DNA from: Citrobacter sp. On2M
GTDB lineage: Bacteria > Pseudomonadota > Gammaproteobacteria > Enterobacterales > Enterobacteriaceae
Assembly (NCBI RefSeq): GCF_018035235.1
Contig: NZ_WPCV01000004.1
Span: 124,001 to 188,000, forward strand
Direction of reading: 5' to 3'
DNA: 64,000 nucleotides
The notes under the pieces were generated by a model. The model searched no databases and was not told the DNA's origin. It saw only the letters and a program-made list of their open reading frames with translations. Shown in pieces: positions 10,589-20,632 of the stretch; position 1 is the first letter of the stretch, and every line of letters begins with the position of its first letter. The translations under genes were made by a program, and so were the position numbers.

Positions 10589-10604
10589 AGCAATAGGCGT
10601 GCCA
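10589..10604 (-). promoter_or_regulatory. Sigma-54 promoter upstream of gltI
   Basis: Read on the minus strand the sequence is TGGCACG-CCTA-TTGCT, a full match to the -24/-12 consensus TGGCACGNNNNTTGCW. It points toward gltI with a predicted start near 10577 and a leader of about 265 nt. Nitrogen control of glutamate/aspartate uptake is plausible biology. Confidence 0.65.
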
Positions 10605-10628
10605 GAATGGGATGCGGGAATGTGTGTG

Positions 10629-10656
10629 GGCCGGATAAGCGAGGTGTTATCCGGCC
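10629..10656. repeat. REP-like palindrome downstream of lnt
   Basis: Perfect 10-bp arms GGCCGGATAA and TTATCCGGCC flank an 8-base loop, 13 bases past the lnt stop. It is like the palindromic units of REP elements and may protect or end the lnt message. There is no clear U-tract. Confidence 0.65.
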
Positions 10657-10669
10657 AGGGGAAGAAGGG

Positions 10670-12214
<1,545 letters not shown>

Positions 12215-12232
12215 TTAGATCCAGTTTCGGGT

Positions 12233-13111
12233 TTATTCGTCCAGTTTGGGCTGGGGTGAGTCGTCCGGAATTCTGACATGAACCTGAATAATACGACGGC
12301 TGTCGGCCATTGCCACTTTAAACTGGTAACCATCAATGTCGATAGTTTCCCCACGTGCGGGCAGATGACCAAAGGCCTGCATAACCAGCCCGCCAATAGT
12401 ATCGACTTCTTCGTCGCTAAAGTGGGTCCCAAAAGCGTCGTTGAAGTCTTCAATAGACGCCAAAGCGCGGATAGTCCAGGTGTGGCGACTGAGCTGACGG
12501 AAGTCAATATCGTCTTCTTCGTCGTACTCATCTTCAATTTCACCGACGATCAGTTCAAGGATGTCTTCAATGGTCACCAGACCTGAGACACCGCCAAATT
12601 CGTCGATGACGATAGCCATATGATAACGCTGGGAGCGAAACTCTTTCAGCATGCGGTCAACCCGCTTGCTTTCAGGTACGACAACCGCCTGGCGTAACAC
12701 TTTCTCCATGCTGAAGGCTTCGGCATCGCTGCGCATAAACGGCAGCAGATCTTTGGCCATCAGAATCCCTTCAATGTGATCTTTATCTTCGCTGATCACC
12801 GGGAAACGCGAGTGGGCAGACTCGATAATGACATCGAGACATTCATCCAGGGTCTGGTTGCGTTTCAGGGTAATCATCTGAGAGCGGGGGATCATGATGT
12901 CGCGCACGCGTTGGTCCGCAATATCCATCACCCCTTCGAGCATATCGCGCGTATCTTCATCGATAAGGTCGTTTTGCCCGGAATCACGGATCAGCTCCAA
13001 CAGTTCGTCGCGGTTTTTGGGTTCACCGTGGAAAAGTTGGCTCAGTAACAGGGAAAAAAATCCCTTTTTGCTGTTTAAGGTGTCACTACTGTGTGAATTG
13101 TCGTCGCTCAT
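12233..13111 (-). CDS. ybeX: CorC (YbeX) CBS-domain protein
   Basis: This 292-residue protein carries two CBS domains (about residues 70-190: [19 protein letters not shown] and [20 protein letters not shown]) and a C-terminal CorC/HlyC domain (from about residue 205; [21 protein letters not shown]). It has no membrane helices, unlike the related CorB proteins. It was named for a role in cobalt/magnesium efflux linked to CorA; newer work on E. coli YbeX ties it to ribosome maturation, which fits its neighbours ybeY and ybeZ. The exact biochemical role is not settled. Confidence 0.93.
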   Translation of the reverse strand: MSDDNSHSSDTLNSKKGFFSLLLSQLFHGEPKNRDELLELIRDSGQNDLIDEDTRDMLEGVMDIADQRVRDIMIPRSQMITLKRNQTLDECLDVIIESAHSRFPVISEDKDHIEGILMAKDLLPFMRSDAEAFSMEKVLRQAVVVPESKRVDRMLKEFRSQRYHMAIVIDEFGGVSGLVTIEDILELIVGEIEDEYDEEDDIDFRQLSRHTWTIRALASIEDFNDAFGTHFSDEEVDTIGGLVMQAFGHLPARGETIDIDGYQFKVAMADSRRIIQVHVRIPDDSPQPKLDE

Positions 13112-13207
13112 GGCGTCGTATGGGTTCTCATGTTAGTTAATAGGTCGCTCAATGCGCGTAAACTCAGCGCATGGCTTTATGGGAAACCCGGGCTGATGCC
13201 CGACGGC

Positions 13208-13675
13208 TTATTCCTTCTCGGCAATGTACGGATCCTCATAGCCCAGAGCAAGCATAATCTCAGTTTCGAGGGATTCCATTTCCTCCGCTTCACCGTCTTC
13301 GATATGATCGTAGCCGAGTAAATGCAGGCTTCCGTGCACCACCATGTGCGCCCAGTGGGCTTCAAGCGGCTTACCTTGTTCCTGCGCTTCCTTCTCGACG
13401 ACCTGACGGCAGATGATCAAATCACCCAGCAGCGGCATCTCAATGCCCGGCGGAGCTTCAAACGGGAAAGAGAGCACGTTGGTTGATTTATCTTTCCCGC
13501 GATAGGTCAGGTTTAGCTCATGGCTTTCCGCGTCATCGACCAGACGAATAGTTACTTCAGACTCTTCCTGAAACTGCGGGATCACCGCATCGAGCCACCC
13601 CTGAAACTGACTTTCTGTGGGTAAACCGGATTCGTCTTCACATGCCAGCTGTAAATCGAGAATAACCTGACTCAT
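13208..13675 (-). CDS. ybeY: Endoribonuclease YbeY
   Basis: YbeY is a zinc metalloprotein needed for 16S rRNA 3'-end maturation and ribosome quality control. The 155-residue product has the UPF0054 signature [15 protein letters not shown] near residues 112-126, with three metal-binding histidines (H-x3-H-x5-H), and the earlier motif [16 protein letters not shown]. Its start overlaps the end of ybeZ by 4 bp, consistent with joint expression with the YbeZ ATPase. A 96-bp gap separates it from corC. Confidence 0.96.
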   Translation of the reverse strand: MSQVILDLQLACEDESGLPTESQFQGWLDAVIPQFQEESEVTIRLVDDAESHELNLTYRGKDKSTNVLSFPFEAPPGIEMPLLGDLIICRQVVEKEAQEQGKPLEAHWAHMVVHGSLHLLGYDHIEDGEAEEMESLETEIMLALGYEDPYIAEKE

Positions 13676-14718
13676 TTTTGTTCCTGCTCCTGAGCTTCGC
13701 GCTTGCGTTCTGCAGCCTGCTCGGCTTTGCGTTTCTGTTCTGCTTCTTCCCAGGCTTCATACGCCGTGACGATACGGGCCACCACCGGATGGCGAACCAC
13801 GTCTTCGCTATGGAAGAAATTAAAACTAATCTCGTCGACCTCAGCCAGCACTTCAATGGCATGACGCAGACCGGATTTGGTGCTACGCGGCAGGTCAATT
13901 TGGGTGATATCGCCGGTGATAACCGCTTTGGAGTTAAAGCCGATACGGGTCAGGAACATTTTCATCTGTTCGATGGTGGTGTTCTGGCTCTCATCAAGAA
14001 TGATGAACGCATCGTTGAGTGTACGTCCGCGCATATAGGCCAGCGGCGCAACTTCAATGACGTTACGCTCAATCAGCTTTTCAACCTTCTCAAAACCGAG
14101 CATTTCGAACAGCGCGTCATACAGCGGTCGTAAATAGGGATCGACTTTCTGGCTCAGGTCGCCAGGCAGGAAACCGAGTTTTTCACCTGCTTCCACTGCT
14201 GGACGGGTCAGCAGAATACGACGGATCTCCTGACGCTCAAGCGCATCGACCGCGGCAGCAACCGCAAGATACGTTTTACCCGTACCCGCAGGGCCAACGC
14301 CGAAGGTGATGTCGTGGTCGAGGATATTCGCAATGTACTGCGCCTGGTTCGGCGTACGCGGTTTAATGACTCCGCGCTTGGTTTTGATATTCACCGCTTT
14401 GCCAAATTCCGGCACGCTGTCTGCGCTTTGCTCAAGCACACGCGCTTCTTTGATTGCCAGATGAATTTGTTCAGGCTCAATGTCCTGCGTCTGACCGCGC
14501 ATGGGGGCGGTATCGACGTACAGGCTGCGTAAAATATCTGCCGCTGCGGTAACGCAAATTGGGCGACCTGTCAGTTTAAAATGGTTATCACGGCGGTTAA
14601 TTTCGATGCCGAGGCGACGCTCCAGCTGTTTGATGTTGTCATCAAATGGGCCGCAAAGGCTCAACAGGCGGGCATTGTCTGCGGGTTCAAGGGTGATTTC
14701 GCGAGTGTCTATGTTCAA
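13672..14718 (-). CDS. ybeZ: PhoH-like ATPase YbeZ
   Basis: YbeZ is a PhoH-family nucleoside triphosphatase, a likely RNA helicase partner of YbeY. I place the start at the TTG at 14718 because AGAGGA lies 5-6 bases upstream and the conserved protein begins at [11 protein letters not shown]. In-frame ATGs at 14736 and 14757 would extend it by 6 or 13 residues. The protein then has 348 residues, with Walker A GPAGTGKT and Walker [11 protein letters not shown]. The C-terminus is a charged [20 protein letters not shown] tail. Confidence 0.93.
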   Translation of the reverse strand: MNIDTREITLEPADNARLLSLCGPFDDNIKQLERRLGIEINRRDNHFKLTGRPICVTAAADILRSLYVDTAPMRGQTQDIEPEQIHLAIKEARVLEQSADSVPEFGKAVNIKTKRGVIKPRTPNQAQYIANILDHDITFGVGPAGTGKTYLAVAAAVDALERQEIRRILLTRPAVEAGEKLGFLPGDLSQKVDPYLRPLYDALFEMLGFEKVEKLIERNVIEVAPLAYMRGRTLNDAFIILDESQNTTIEQMKMFLTRIGFNSKAVITGDITQIDLPRSTKSGLRHAIEVLAEVDEISFNFFHSEDVVRHPVVARIVTAYEAWEEAEQKRKAEQAAERKREAQEQEQK

Positions 14719-14875
14719 ACTGTTCCTCTTATGCATGTCTTGCCGGACGTTGAACATTTACCGGCACCTAAGGAAATTATTCACGCCATGGGGGAAAGGC
14801 GCAAGCATTGCAATAAATATGGGGATGCCAGGGCAAATTACAAGGCTCGCCGGAGCAGCGAGCCAGGAAGTTTAG

Positions 14876-14901
14876 GCCCGATAGGCGTGGTGCCATCGGG
14901 C
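14876..14901. repeat. Hairpin downstream of miaB
   Basis: Seven-bp arms GCCCGAT and ATCGGGC with a 12-base loop lie 24 bp past the miaB stop. It is a REP-like stem that could end or protect the miaB message; there is no good U-tract. Confidence 0.5.
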
Positions 14902-14924
14902 ATTGTTTGCGTTTTTCAGCAGGA

Positions 14925-16355
14925 TTAAGGCTGATAAATACCGACGCCCAGATCGTTTTCTTTGCGGGTACGCGCAATAACCGACTCAGGGGATTCTGCG
15001 ATGCGCAGGCCCATTTCGTCTTCAGTACGTACCACTTTGCCGCGCAGGGAGTTCGTCCAGACATCGGTAATTTCAACATCCACAAACTTACCGACCATAT
15101 CCGGAGTACCTTCAAAGTTCACCACGCGGTTATTTTCGGTACGCCCTGACAGTTCCATGATGCTCTTACGCGATGTGCCTTCAACCAGAATGCGCTGGGT
15201 CGTGCCGACCATACGACGGCTCCAGGCCATAGCTTGCTGGTTAATACGTTCCTGCAGAATGTATAAACGTTGTTTTTTCTCTTCTTCTGGTACGTCATCA
15301 ACCATATCGGCGGCAGGTGTGCCTGGACGTGCAGAGAAGATAAAGCTGTAGCTCATATCAAAATTGACGTCAGCAATCAGCTTCATGGTCTGCTCGAAAT
15401 CCTGCGTAGTTTCACCCGGGAAGCCAACGATGAAATCGGAGCTAATCTGGATATCCGGACGTGCTGCGCGCAGTTTGCGGATGATCGCTTTATATTCCAG
15501 TGCGGTATGGGTGCGCCCCATCAGATTCAGCACGCGATCTGAACCGCTCTGTACCGGCAGGTGCAGGAAGCTGACCAGTTCCGGCGTATCGCGATAAACT
15601 TCCACGATATCGTCGGTAAATTCGATCGGATGGCTGGTGGTGAAGCGGATACGGTCAATGCCGTCGATCGCCGCGACCAGACGCAGCAGATCGGCAAAAG
15701 ATCCGATCGTGCCGTCGTAGTTCTCACCGCGCCAGGCGTTGACGTTTTGCCCCAGCAGGTTCACTTCACGCACGCCTTGCGCTGCCAGCTGGGCGATTTC
15801 AAACAGGATATCATCCGCCGGACGGCTGACTTCCTCACCGCGGGTGTAGGGCACCACGCAATAAGTACAATATTTATTACAACCTTCCATGATGGACACA
15901 AACGCGCTTGGACCTTCAGCACGCGGTTCCGGCAGGCGATCGAACTTTTCGATCTCCGGGAAACTGATATCAACCACTGGGCTACGAGTCGTGCTTCCAC
16001 GCACTTTGTTGATCATTTCCGGCAGACGGTGCAGGGTTTGCGGCCCAAAAATAATATCGACATAGTGGGCGCGCTGGCGAATATGGTCGCCTTCCTGAGA
16101 CGCAACACAACCACCGACGCCGATAATGAGCTTGGGATTCTTCTCTTTTAACAGCTTCCAGCGACCTAACTGATGGAAGACTTTTTCCTGAGCCTTCTCA
16201 CGGATAGAGCAGGTATTCAGCAGTAGCACATCTGCTTCTTCGGCCACGTCGGTCAGTTGATAGCCATGGGTGGCATCCAGCAGATCGGCCATCTTCGATG
16301 AATCGTATTCGTTCATCTGACAGCCCCAGGTTTTAATATGGAGTTTTTTGGTCAT
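14925..16355 (-). CDS. miaB: tRNA-2-methylthio-N6-dimethylallyladenosine synthase MiaB
   Basis: MiaB is a radical-SAM enzyme that adds a methylthio group to i6A37 in tRNAs reading UNN codons. Starting at 16355 ([12 protein letters not shown]) it has 476 residues, two more than I recall for E. coli (a small insert near [11 protein letters not shown]). The N-terminal cluster domain carries three cysteines ([26 protein letters not shown]). The radical-SAM motif CNKYCTYC lies near residue 160, and a C-terminal TRAM domain begins about residue 380. An in-frame upstream start at 16448 is rejected because it adds basic unconserved residues. It is divergent from ubiF. Confidence 0.97.
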   Translation of the reverse strand: MTKKLHIKTWGCQMNEYDSSKMADLLDATHGYQLTDVAEEADVLLLNTCSIREKAQEKVFHQLGRWKLLKEKNPKLIIGVGGCVASQEGDHIRQRAHYVDIIFGPQTLHRLPEMINKVRGSTTRSPVVDISFPEIEKFDRLPEPRAEGPSAFVSIMEGCNKYCTYCVVPYTRGEEVSRPADDILFEIAQLAAQGVREVNLLGQNVNAWRGENYDGTIGSFADLLRLVAAIDGIDRIRFTTSHPIEFTDDIVEVYRDTPELVSFLHLPVQSGSDRVLNLMGRTHTALEYKAIIRKLRAARPDIQISSDFIVGFPGETTQDFEQTMKLIADVNFDMSYSFIFSARPGTPAADMVDDVPEEEKKQRLYILQERINQQAMAWSRRMVGTTQRILVEGTSRKSIMELSGRTENNRVVNFEGTPDMVGKFVDVEITDVWTNSLRGKVVRTEDEMGLRIAESPESVIARTRKENDLGVGIYQP

Positions 16356-16500
16356 CGACTTGCTCTTGCGAAATTGTGGCTGAAATGCAGGGCGCATAGT
16401 GTACTGCTTTGGCGCGGTTGTGACCAGTATGACGGATGTCAGCCTCAAGGGGTAAAAAATCCTGTAAACTTAAGCAATACATGTAACAGGATAATTGACC

Positions 16501-17676
16501 ATGACAAATCAACCAACGGAAATTGCCATTGTCGGCGGGGGGATGGTCGGCGGTGCGCTGGCGCTGGGACTGGCGCAGCATGGATTTACGGTAACGGTTA
16601 TTGAACATGCTGCTCCTGCGCCATTTGTGACTGACGGACAGCCTGATGTCAGAATTTCGGCCATTAGCTCCGCGTCCGTGTCGTTGCTGAAAGGGCTGGG
16701 TATCTGGGATACGATTCAGGGGATGCGCAGTCATCCTTACCGTCGTCTGGAAACGTGGGAATGGGAAAATGCCCATGTAATGTTTGATGCCGCCGAACTT
16801 AAGTTACCTTTGCTCGGCTATATGGTCGAAAACACGGTTCTGCAACAGGCACTCTGGCAGGCGCTGGAAGTTCACCCCAAAGTTACGCTGCGCGTGCCTG
16901 CATCGCTTCTCTCTTTGCATCAACATCACGATCGGCATGAACTTGAGCTGGCAGACGGTGAAAAAATCAGCGCGAAGCTGGTCATCGGTGCGGATGGGGC
17001 CAATTCTCAGGTGCGTAAAATGGCCGGGATTGGCATTCATGCCTGGCAGTATGCGCAGTCCTGTATGTTGATAACCGTACAATGCGAGAATTCGCCGGGA
17101 GACAGTACCTGGCAGCAATTTACGCCTGACGGTCCGCGCGCGTTTTTACCGCTGTTCGATAACTGGGCCTCGCTGGTGTGGTACGACTCACCGGCGCGCA
17201 TCCGCCAGTTGCAAGGCCTGAACATGCCCCAGCTGCAGACGGAGATCGCCAAACATTTCCCGTCTCGACTGGGCAACGTGACGCCTGTGGCGGCGGGAGC
17301 ATTTCCGCTTACGCGTCGCCACGCACTGCAATATGTGCAGCCGGGCCTGGCGCTGGTGGGTGACGCTGCGCATACCATTCATCCGCTGGCAGGGCAGGGC
17401 GTTAATCTGGGATTCCGTGATGTGGATGCGCTGATTGACGTGCTGGTGAATGCGCGTAGCTACGGCGAGACCTGGGCCAGCCAACCGGTGCTGAAACGCT
17501 ATCAGAATCGTCGTATGACTGACAATTTCATTATGCAAAGCGGCATGGATCTGTTTTACGCCGGTTTTAGCAACAACCTGCAGCCGCTGCGTATCATGCG
17601 TAATCTCGGGCTAATGGCTGCAGAGCGCGCAGGTGTGCTGAAGCGTCAGGCGCTGAAGTATGCGTTAGGATTATAA
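16501..17676 (+). CDS. ubiF: 3-demethoxyubiquinol 3-hydroxylase UbiF
   Basis: UbiF is the FAD monooxygenase that hydroxylates 2-octaprenyl-3-methyl-6-methoxy-1,4-benzoquinol in ubiquinone synthesis. The 391-residue product starts MTNQPTEIAIVGGGMVGG, giving the GxGxxG FAD fold at residues 12-17. Later motifs are the DG segment VIGADGANSQVR and the second FAD motif LALVGDAAHTIHPLAGQGVN. A TTG six bases upstream is also in frame but the ATG fits the family start. It is divergent from miaB and convergent with the tRNA operon. Confidence 0.97.
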   Translation: MTNQPTEIAIVGGGMVGGALALGLAQHGFTVTVIEHAAPAPFVTDGQPDVRISAISSASVSLLKGLGIWDTIQGMRSHPYRRLETWEWENAHVMFDAAELKLPLLGYMVENTVLQQALWQALEVHPKVTLRVPASLLSLHQHHDRHELELADGEKISAKLVIGADGANSQVRKMAGIGIHAWQYAQSCMLITVQCENSPGDSTWQQFTPDGPRAFLPLFDNWASLVWYDSPARIRQLQGLNMPQLQTEIAKHFPSRLGNVTPVAAGAFPLTRRHALQYVQPGLALVGDAAHTIHPLAGQGVNLGFRDVDALIDVLVNARSYGETWASQPVLKRYQNRRMTDNFIMQSGMDLFYAGFSNNLQPLRIMRNLGLMAAERAGVLKRQALKYALGL

Positions 17677-17682
17677 TTCAGA

Positions 17683-17710
17683 CAGGCCTATAGCAAACGT
17701 TGTAGGCCTG
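17683..17710. repeat. Palindrome downstream of ubiF
   Basis: Eight-bp arms CAGGCCTA and TAGGCCTG lie six bases past the ubiF stop. The sequence just after (TGATAAGCGGAGTGCCATCAG) resembles the rest of a REP unit. Confidence 0.55.
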
Positions 17711-17756
17711 ATAAGCGGAGTGCCATCAGACAATCAATCCAGGAATGCAGAAAAGC

Positions 17757-17786
17757 AAAAAGCTCGCCGAAGCGAGCTTTTTTTAT
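17757..17786 (-). terminator. tRNA operon terminator
   Basis: On the minus strand the sequence after glnX is AAGCTCGC-TTCG-GCGAGCTT followed by T residues, a stable tetraloop hairpin with U-tract. The complement also ends in seven T residues, so it can act for ubiF transcripts too. Confidence 0.9.
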
Positions 17787-17787
17787 A

Positions 17788-17862
17788 TGGCTGGGGTACG
17801 AGGATTCGAACCTCGGAATGCTGGTATCAGAAACCAGAGCCTTACCGCTTGGCGATACCCCA
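17788..17862 (-). tRNA. glnX: tRNA-Gln (CUG), glnX position
   Basis: A 75-nt tRNA with encoded CCA and anticodon CTG, the last gene of the operon. Its anticodon stem (CTGGT / ACCAG) differs from the other CUG copy (CCGGA / TCCGG) by two paired changes plus a change at position 26, while the acceptor, D and T arms are identical. The pairing is kept, so the tRNA should fold normally. Confidence 0.97.
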
Positions 17863-17898
17863 ACGGGCGCATCCACAAAATGGACGACTTGTTAAAAT

Positions 17899-17973
17899 TG
17901 GCTGGGGTACGAGGATTCGAACCTCGGAATGCCGGAATCAGAATCCGGTGCCTTACCGCTTGGCGATACCCCA
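17899..17973 (-). tRNA. glnV: tRNA-Gln (CUG), glnV position
   Basis: A 75-nt tRNA with encoded CCA and anticodon CTG. Its sequence fits the standard enteric glnV/glnX form with the CCGGA / TCCGG anticodon stem. Confidence 0.98.
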
Positions 17974-18016
17974 ACAATTTTTTGACTTTATCGAGCGAGT
18001 CGACAGGCCTTTAATA

Positions 18017-18093
18017 TGGTGGCTACGACGGGATTCGAACCTGTGACCCCATCATTATGAGTGATGTGCTCTAACCAGCTGAGCTACGTAGCC
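18017..18093 (-). tRNA. metU: tRNA-Met (elongator, CAU)
   Basis: A 77-nt elongator tRNA-Met with encoded CCA and anticodon CAT (loop CTCATAA). It is identical to the metT copy at 18417-18493. The acceptor stem starts with the paired GGCTACG, unlike initiator tRNA. Confidence 0.98.
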
Positions 18094-18113
18094 ATATACT
18101 ACTTAATCTTCGA

Positions 18114-18188
18114 TGGCTGGGGTACCTGGATTCGAACCAGGGAATGCCGGTATCAAAAACCGGTGCCTTACCGCTTGGCGATACCCCA
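18114..18188 (-). tRNA. glnW: tRNA-Gln (UUG)
   Basis: A 75-nt tRNA with encoded CCA and anticodon TTG (stem CCGGT / ACCGG). It is identical to glnU at 18226-18300. Confidence 0.98.
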
Positions 18189-18225
18189 AAGACCGTTGCG
18201 GTGAACCGCTATATCGAAGAAAAAA

Positions 18226-18300
18226 TGGCTGGGGTACCTGGATTCGAACCAGGGAATGCCGGTATCAAAAACCGGTGCCTTACCGCTTGGCGATACCCCA
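18226..18300 (-). tRNA. glnU: tRNA-Gln (UUG)
   Basis: A 75-nt tRNA with encoded CCA and anticodon TTG; a duplicate of glnW. The four Gln tRNA genes here probably supply most or all glutamine tRNA of the cell. Confidence 0.98.
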
Positions 18301-18323
18301 TCCGTGCAACGCTTACGGGTGAA

Positions 18324-18408
18324 TGGTGCGGGAGGCGAGACTTGAACTCGCACACCTTGCGGCGCCAGAACCTAAATCTGGTGCGTCTACCAATTTCGCC
18401 ACTCCCGC
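18324..18408 (-). tRNA. leuW: tRNA-Leu (UAG)
   Basis: An 85-nt class II tRNA with a long variable arm and encoded CCA. The anticodon is TAG, which reads CUN leucine codons. Confidence 0.98.
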
Positions 18409-18416
18409 AAAAAAGA

Positions 18417-18493
18417 TGGTGGCTACGACGGGATTCGAACCTGTGACCCCATCATTATGAGTGATGTGCTCTAACCAGCTGAGCTACGTAGCC
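18417..18493 (-). tRNA. metT: tRNA-Met (elongator, CAU)
   Basis: A 77-nt elongator tRNA-Met, the first gene of the seven-tRNA operon, identical to metU. It lies 40 bp after the promoter -10 box. Confidence 0.98.
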
Positions 18494-18532
18494 ATCTTTT
18501 TTTCGCGTAACCTTATCGGCGTTGCGGGGCGC

Positions 18533-18561
18533 ATTATGCGTATTGAGCCTTGAAGCGTCAA
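18533..18561 (-). promoter_or_regulatory. Sigma-70 promoter of the tRNA operon
   Basis: On the minus strand, TTGACG (-35, 18556-18561) and CATAAT (-10, 18533-18538) are 17 bp apart and followed by the GC-rich run GCGCCCCGC. A GC-rich discriminator is typical of stringently controlled stable-RNA promoters. Confidence 0.88.
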
Positions 18562-18677
18562 CCCCTTTTTCATTGAAAATAGCTGGAATGTGACTGTTTG
18601 GTTAGGTTGCGAACAGCATGACGCAATATTCGGCAATTATTAGTTATTAATTGTTTTTTAGCACAGAAAACAGACAT

Positions 18678-18704
18678 AAAAAAAGAGCCCCGCAGGGCCC
18701 TTTT
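18678..18704 (-). terminator. asnB terminator
   Basis: On the minus strand, AAGGGCCC-TGC-GGGGCTCTT is followed by seven T residues, 13 bp past the asnB stop. It insulates asnB from the tRNA operon promoter. Confidence 0.85.
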
Positions 18705-18716
18705 CCAGTGATTAAC

Positions 18717-20381
18717 TTATTTATAAGCGGATTGGTGTACGCCAACTGCACGACCTGAAGGATCGTTCATGGTTTTAAACGCTTCATCCCATTCGATCGC
18801 TTTGGCCGAAGAACAGGCAACCGACGGCCCGCCTGGTACACATTCTGCCGCGCTCGCAACCGGGAACAGCTCTTCGAAAATTTCACGATACAAATACGCC
18901 TCTTTAGATGATGGCGTGTTGTACGGGAAACGGAAGCTGGCGGTTTCCAGTTGTTGGTCAGAAACTTGTTCAGCAGCGACTTCTTTCAGTGTATCAATCC
19001 AACTGTAACCGACACCGTCAGAGAACTGCTCTTTCTGCCGCCATGCGACGCTTGCCGGCAGGTAGGATTCAAAACATTCGCGCAGAACATGTTTTTCCAT
19101 TTTGCCGTTGCCGCACATTTTATCCTGCGGGTTGATGCGCATCGCCACATCAAGGAATTTCTTATCCAGGAAGGGCACACGAGCCTCCACGCCCCAGGCT
19201 GACATGGCTTTGTTGGCGCGAGCGCAGTCGAACATATGCAGCGCCTGTAGCTTGCGCACGGTCTCTTCATGCAGCTCTTTTGCATCCGGCGCTTTGTGGA
19301 AATAGAGATAGCCGCCAAACACTTCGTCCGAACCTTCACCCGACAGCACCATTTTAATGCCCATCGCTTTAATTTTACGCGACATTAAGTACATTGGCGT
19401 CGAGGCGCGAATGGTTGTGACATCGTAAGTTTCAATGTGATAAATCACGTCGCGGATAGCATCCAGACCTTCCTGCACGGTGAAGTGGATCTCGTGGTGC
19501 ACGGTACCCAGATGGTTCGCCACTTCTTGTGCGGCTTTCAGATCTGGTGCGCCCTCCAGGCCGACGGCGAAGGAGTGCAGTTGCGGCCACCATGCTTCGC
19601 TACGTTCCTGATCTTCAACACGACGCGCCGCGTATTTTTTGGTGATTGCGGAAATGACCGAAGAATCCAGACCGCCGGACAGCAATACACCGTAAGGAAC
19701 ATCTGACATCAGGTGACTTTTCACCGCATCTTCCAGCGCCTGACGCAGCTCGTTTTTATCGGTAACGTTGTCTTTAACCGCATCATATTCAAACCAGTCG
19801 CGCTGGTAGTACTGACGAATTTCGCCGTCTTTGCTCCATAAATAGCTACCTGCCGGGAATTCTTTGATCGTGCGGCATACAGGAACAAGGGCTTTCATTT
19901 CAGACGCGACGTAGAAGTTACCGTGCTCGTCGTAACCCATATATAGCGGGATGATCCCAATATGATCGCGACCGATCAGATAAGCGTCCTGCTCGCTGTC
20001 GTACAGGGCAAAAGCAAACATGCCTTGCAGGTCATCCAGGAACTCTGGGCCTTTTTCCTGGTACAGCGCGAGGATAACTTCGCAGTCGGAACCGGTCTGG
20101 AACTGGTAGCGATCGCCGTATTCAGCGCGCAGCGCCTGATGGTTATAAATTTCACCGTTAACTGCCAGGATATGCGTTTTCTTTACGTTGTACAGCGGTT
20201 GAGCTCCGGCATTGACGTCGACGATGGACAGACGTTCATGCGCCAGAATGGCGTTATCATCGGCGTAAATACCCGACCAGTCCGGACCGCGATGGCGCAT
20301 CAGACGAGACAATTCCAGGGCTTTTTTACGCAGTTCAACTGCGTCAGTTTTAATATCGAATACGCCAAAAATAGAACACAT
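18717..20381 (-). CDS. asnB: Asparagine synthetase B (glutamine-hydrolysing) AsnB
   Basis: AsnB makes asparagine from aspartate, ATP and glutamine. The 554-residue protein has E. coli length. It starts MCSIFGVFD, so Cys2 becomes the N-terminal nucleophile of the glutaminase domain (to about residue 190; motifs RGPDWSG and NGEIYNH). The synthetase domain carries the pyrophosphate loop LSGGLDSS near residue 232 and LSGEGSDEVFGGY further on. It lies downstream of nagD in the same direction with a 251-bp gap, so it probably has its own promoter. Confidence 0.98.
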   Translation of the reverse strand: MCSIFGVFDIKTDAVELRKKALELSRLMRHRGPDWSGIYADDNAILAHERLSIVDVNAGAQPLYNVKKTHILAVNGEIYNHQALRAEYGDRYQFQTGSDCEVILALYQEKGPEFLDDLQGMFAFALYDSEQDAYLIGRDHIGIIPLYMGYDEHGNFYVASEMKALVPVCRTIKEFPAGSYLWSKDGEIRQYYQRDWFEYDAVKDNVTDKNELRQALEDAVKSHLMSDVPYGVLLSGGLDSSVISAITKKYAARRVEDQERSEAWWPQLHSFAVGLEGAPDLKAAQEVANHLGTVHHEIHFTVQEGLDAIRDVIYHIETYDVTTIRASTPMYLMSRKIKAMGIKMVLSGEGSDEVFGGYLYFHKAPDAKELHEETVRKLQALHMFDCARANKAMSAWGVEARVPFLDKKFLDVAMRINPQDKMCGNGKMEKHVLRECFESYLPASVAWRQKEQFSDGVGYSWIDTLKEVAAEQVSDQQLETASFRFPYNTPSSKEAYLYREIFEELFPVASAAECVPGGPSVACSSAKAIEWDEAFKTMNDPSGRAVGVHQSAYK

Positions 20382-20594
20382 AACCTTCTCCGTTAACCTG
20401 TTGCGTGATGCTTTTTATGTTTGCTTGATAAAGAAAATGCCGCAAAGCGGGAGAGGGCGCAAGCGAATTACGGGTCAGAAAATAAAAAACGCAATGGTCA
20501 TTGTGGATTGGTGAAAAAAGATTATGTAATGAACATTGTTATTGATGAATCAGCAATGAAATGGTGATTTTATTGAATGGATGGGTTTTGCAGA

Positions 20595-20623
20595 CCGGAT
20601 AGCTTGCAGGTAGTGTTATCCGG
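20595..20623. repeat. REP-like palindrome between nagD and asnB
   Basis: Arms CCGGATA and TATCCGG with a 15-base loop lie 10 bp past the nagD stop. It is similar to the palindromic unit behind lnt and may stabilise the 3' end of the nagBACD message. Confidence 0.6.
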
Positions 20624-20632
20624 CCTGGGGGA

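Larger units (their letters stand above)
10314..10669 (-). promoter_or_regulatory. gltI leader and control region
   Basis: This 356-bp gap between lnt and gltI holds no gene. It contains a sigma-54 type promoter (10589-10604), two NtrC-like palindromes (10475-10491 and 10504-10520), a REP-like hairpin behind lnt (10629-10656) and, on the minus strand from about 10416 to 10357, a CA-rich leader (runs such as AACAAACACATACAA and CAAACAATAACAACATCACAA). GcvB is known to repress gltI through CA-rich mRNA elements in Salmonella and E. coli; pairing at this site is inferred. Confidence 0.6.

Noticed and set aside
17720-18446. Open frames repeating WGTRIRTSE and GVRGFEPRN across the tRNA cluster
   Set aside because: These are translations of the repeated tRNA genes (T-arm and acceptor sequences), a common annotation error, not proteins.
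17788-18493. Regularly spaced repeats resembling a CRISPR array
   Set aside because: The repeats are seven tRNA genes with full cloverleaf arms; the spacing is that of a tRNA operon and no cas genes are near.
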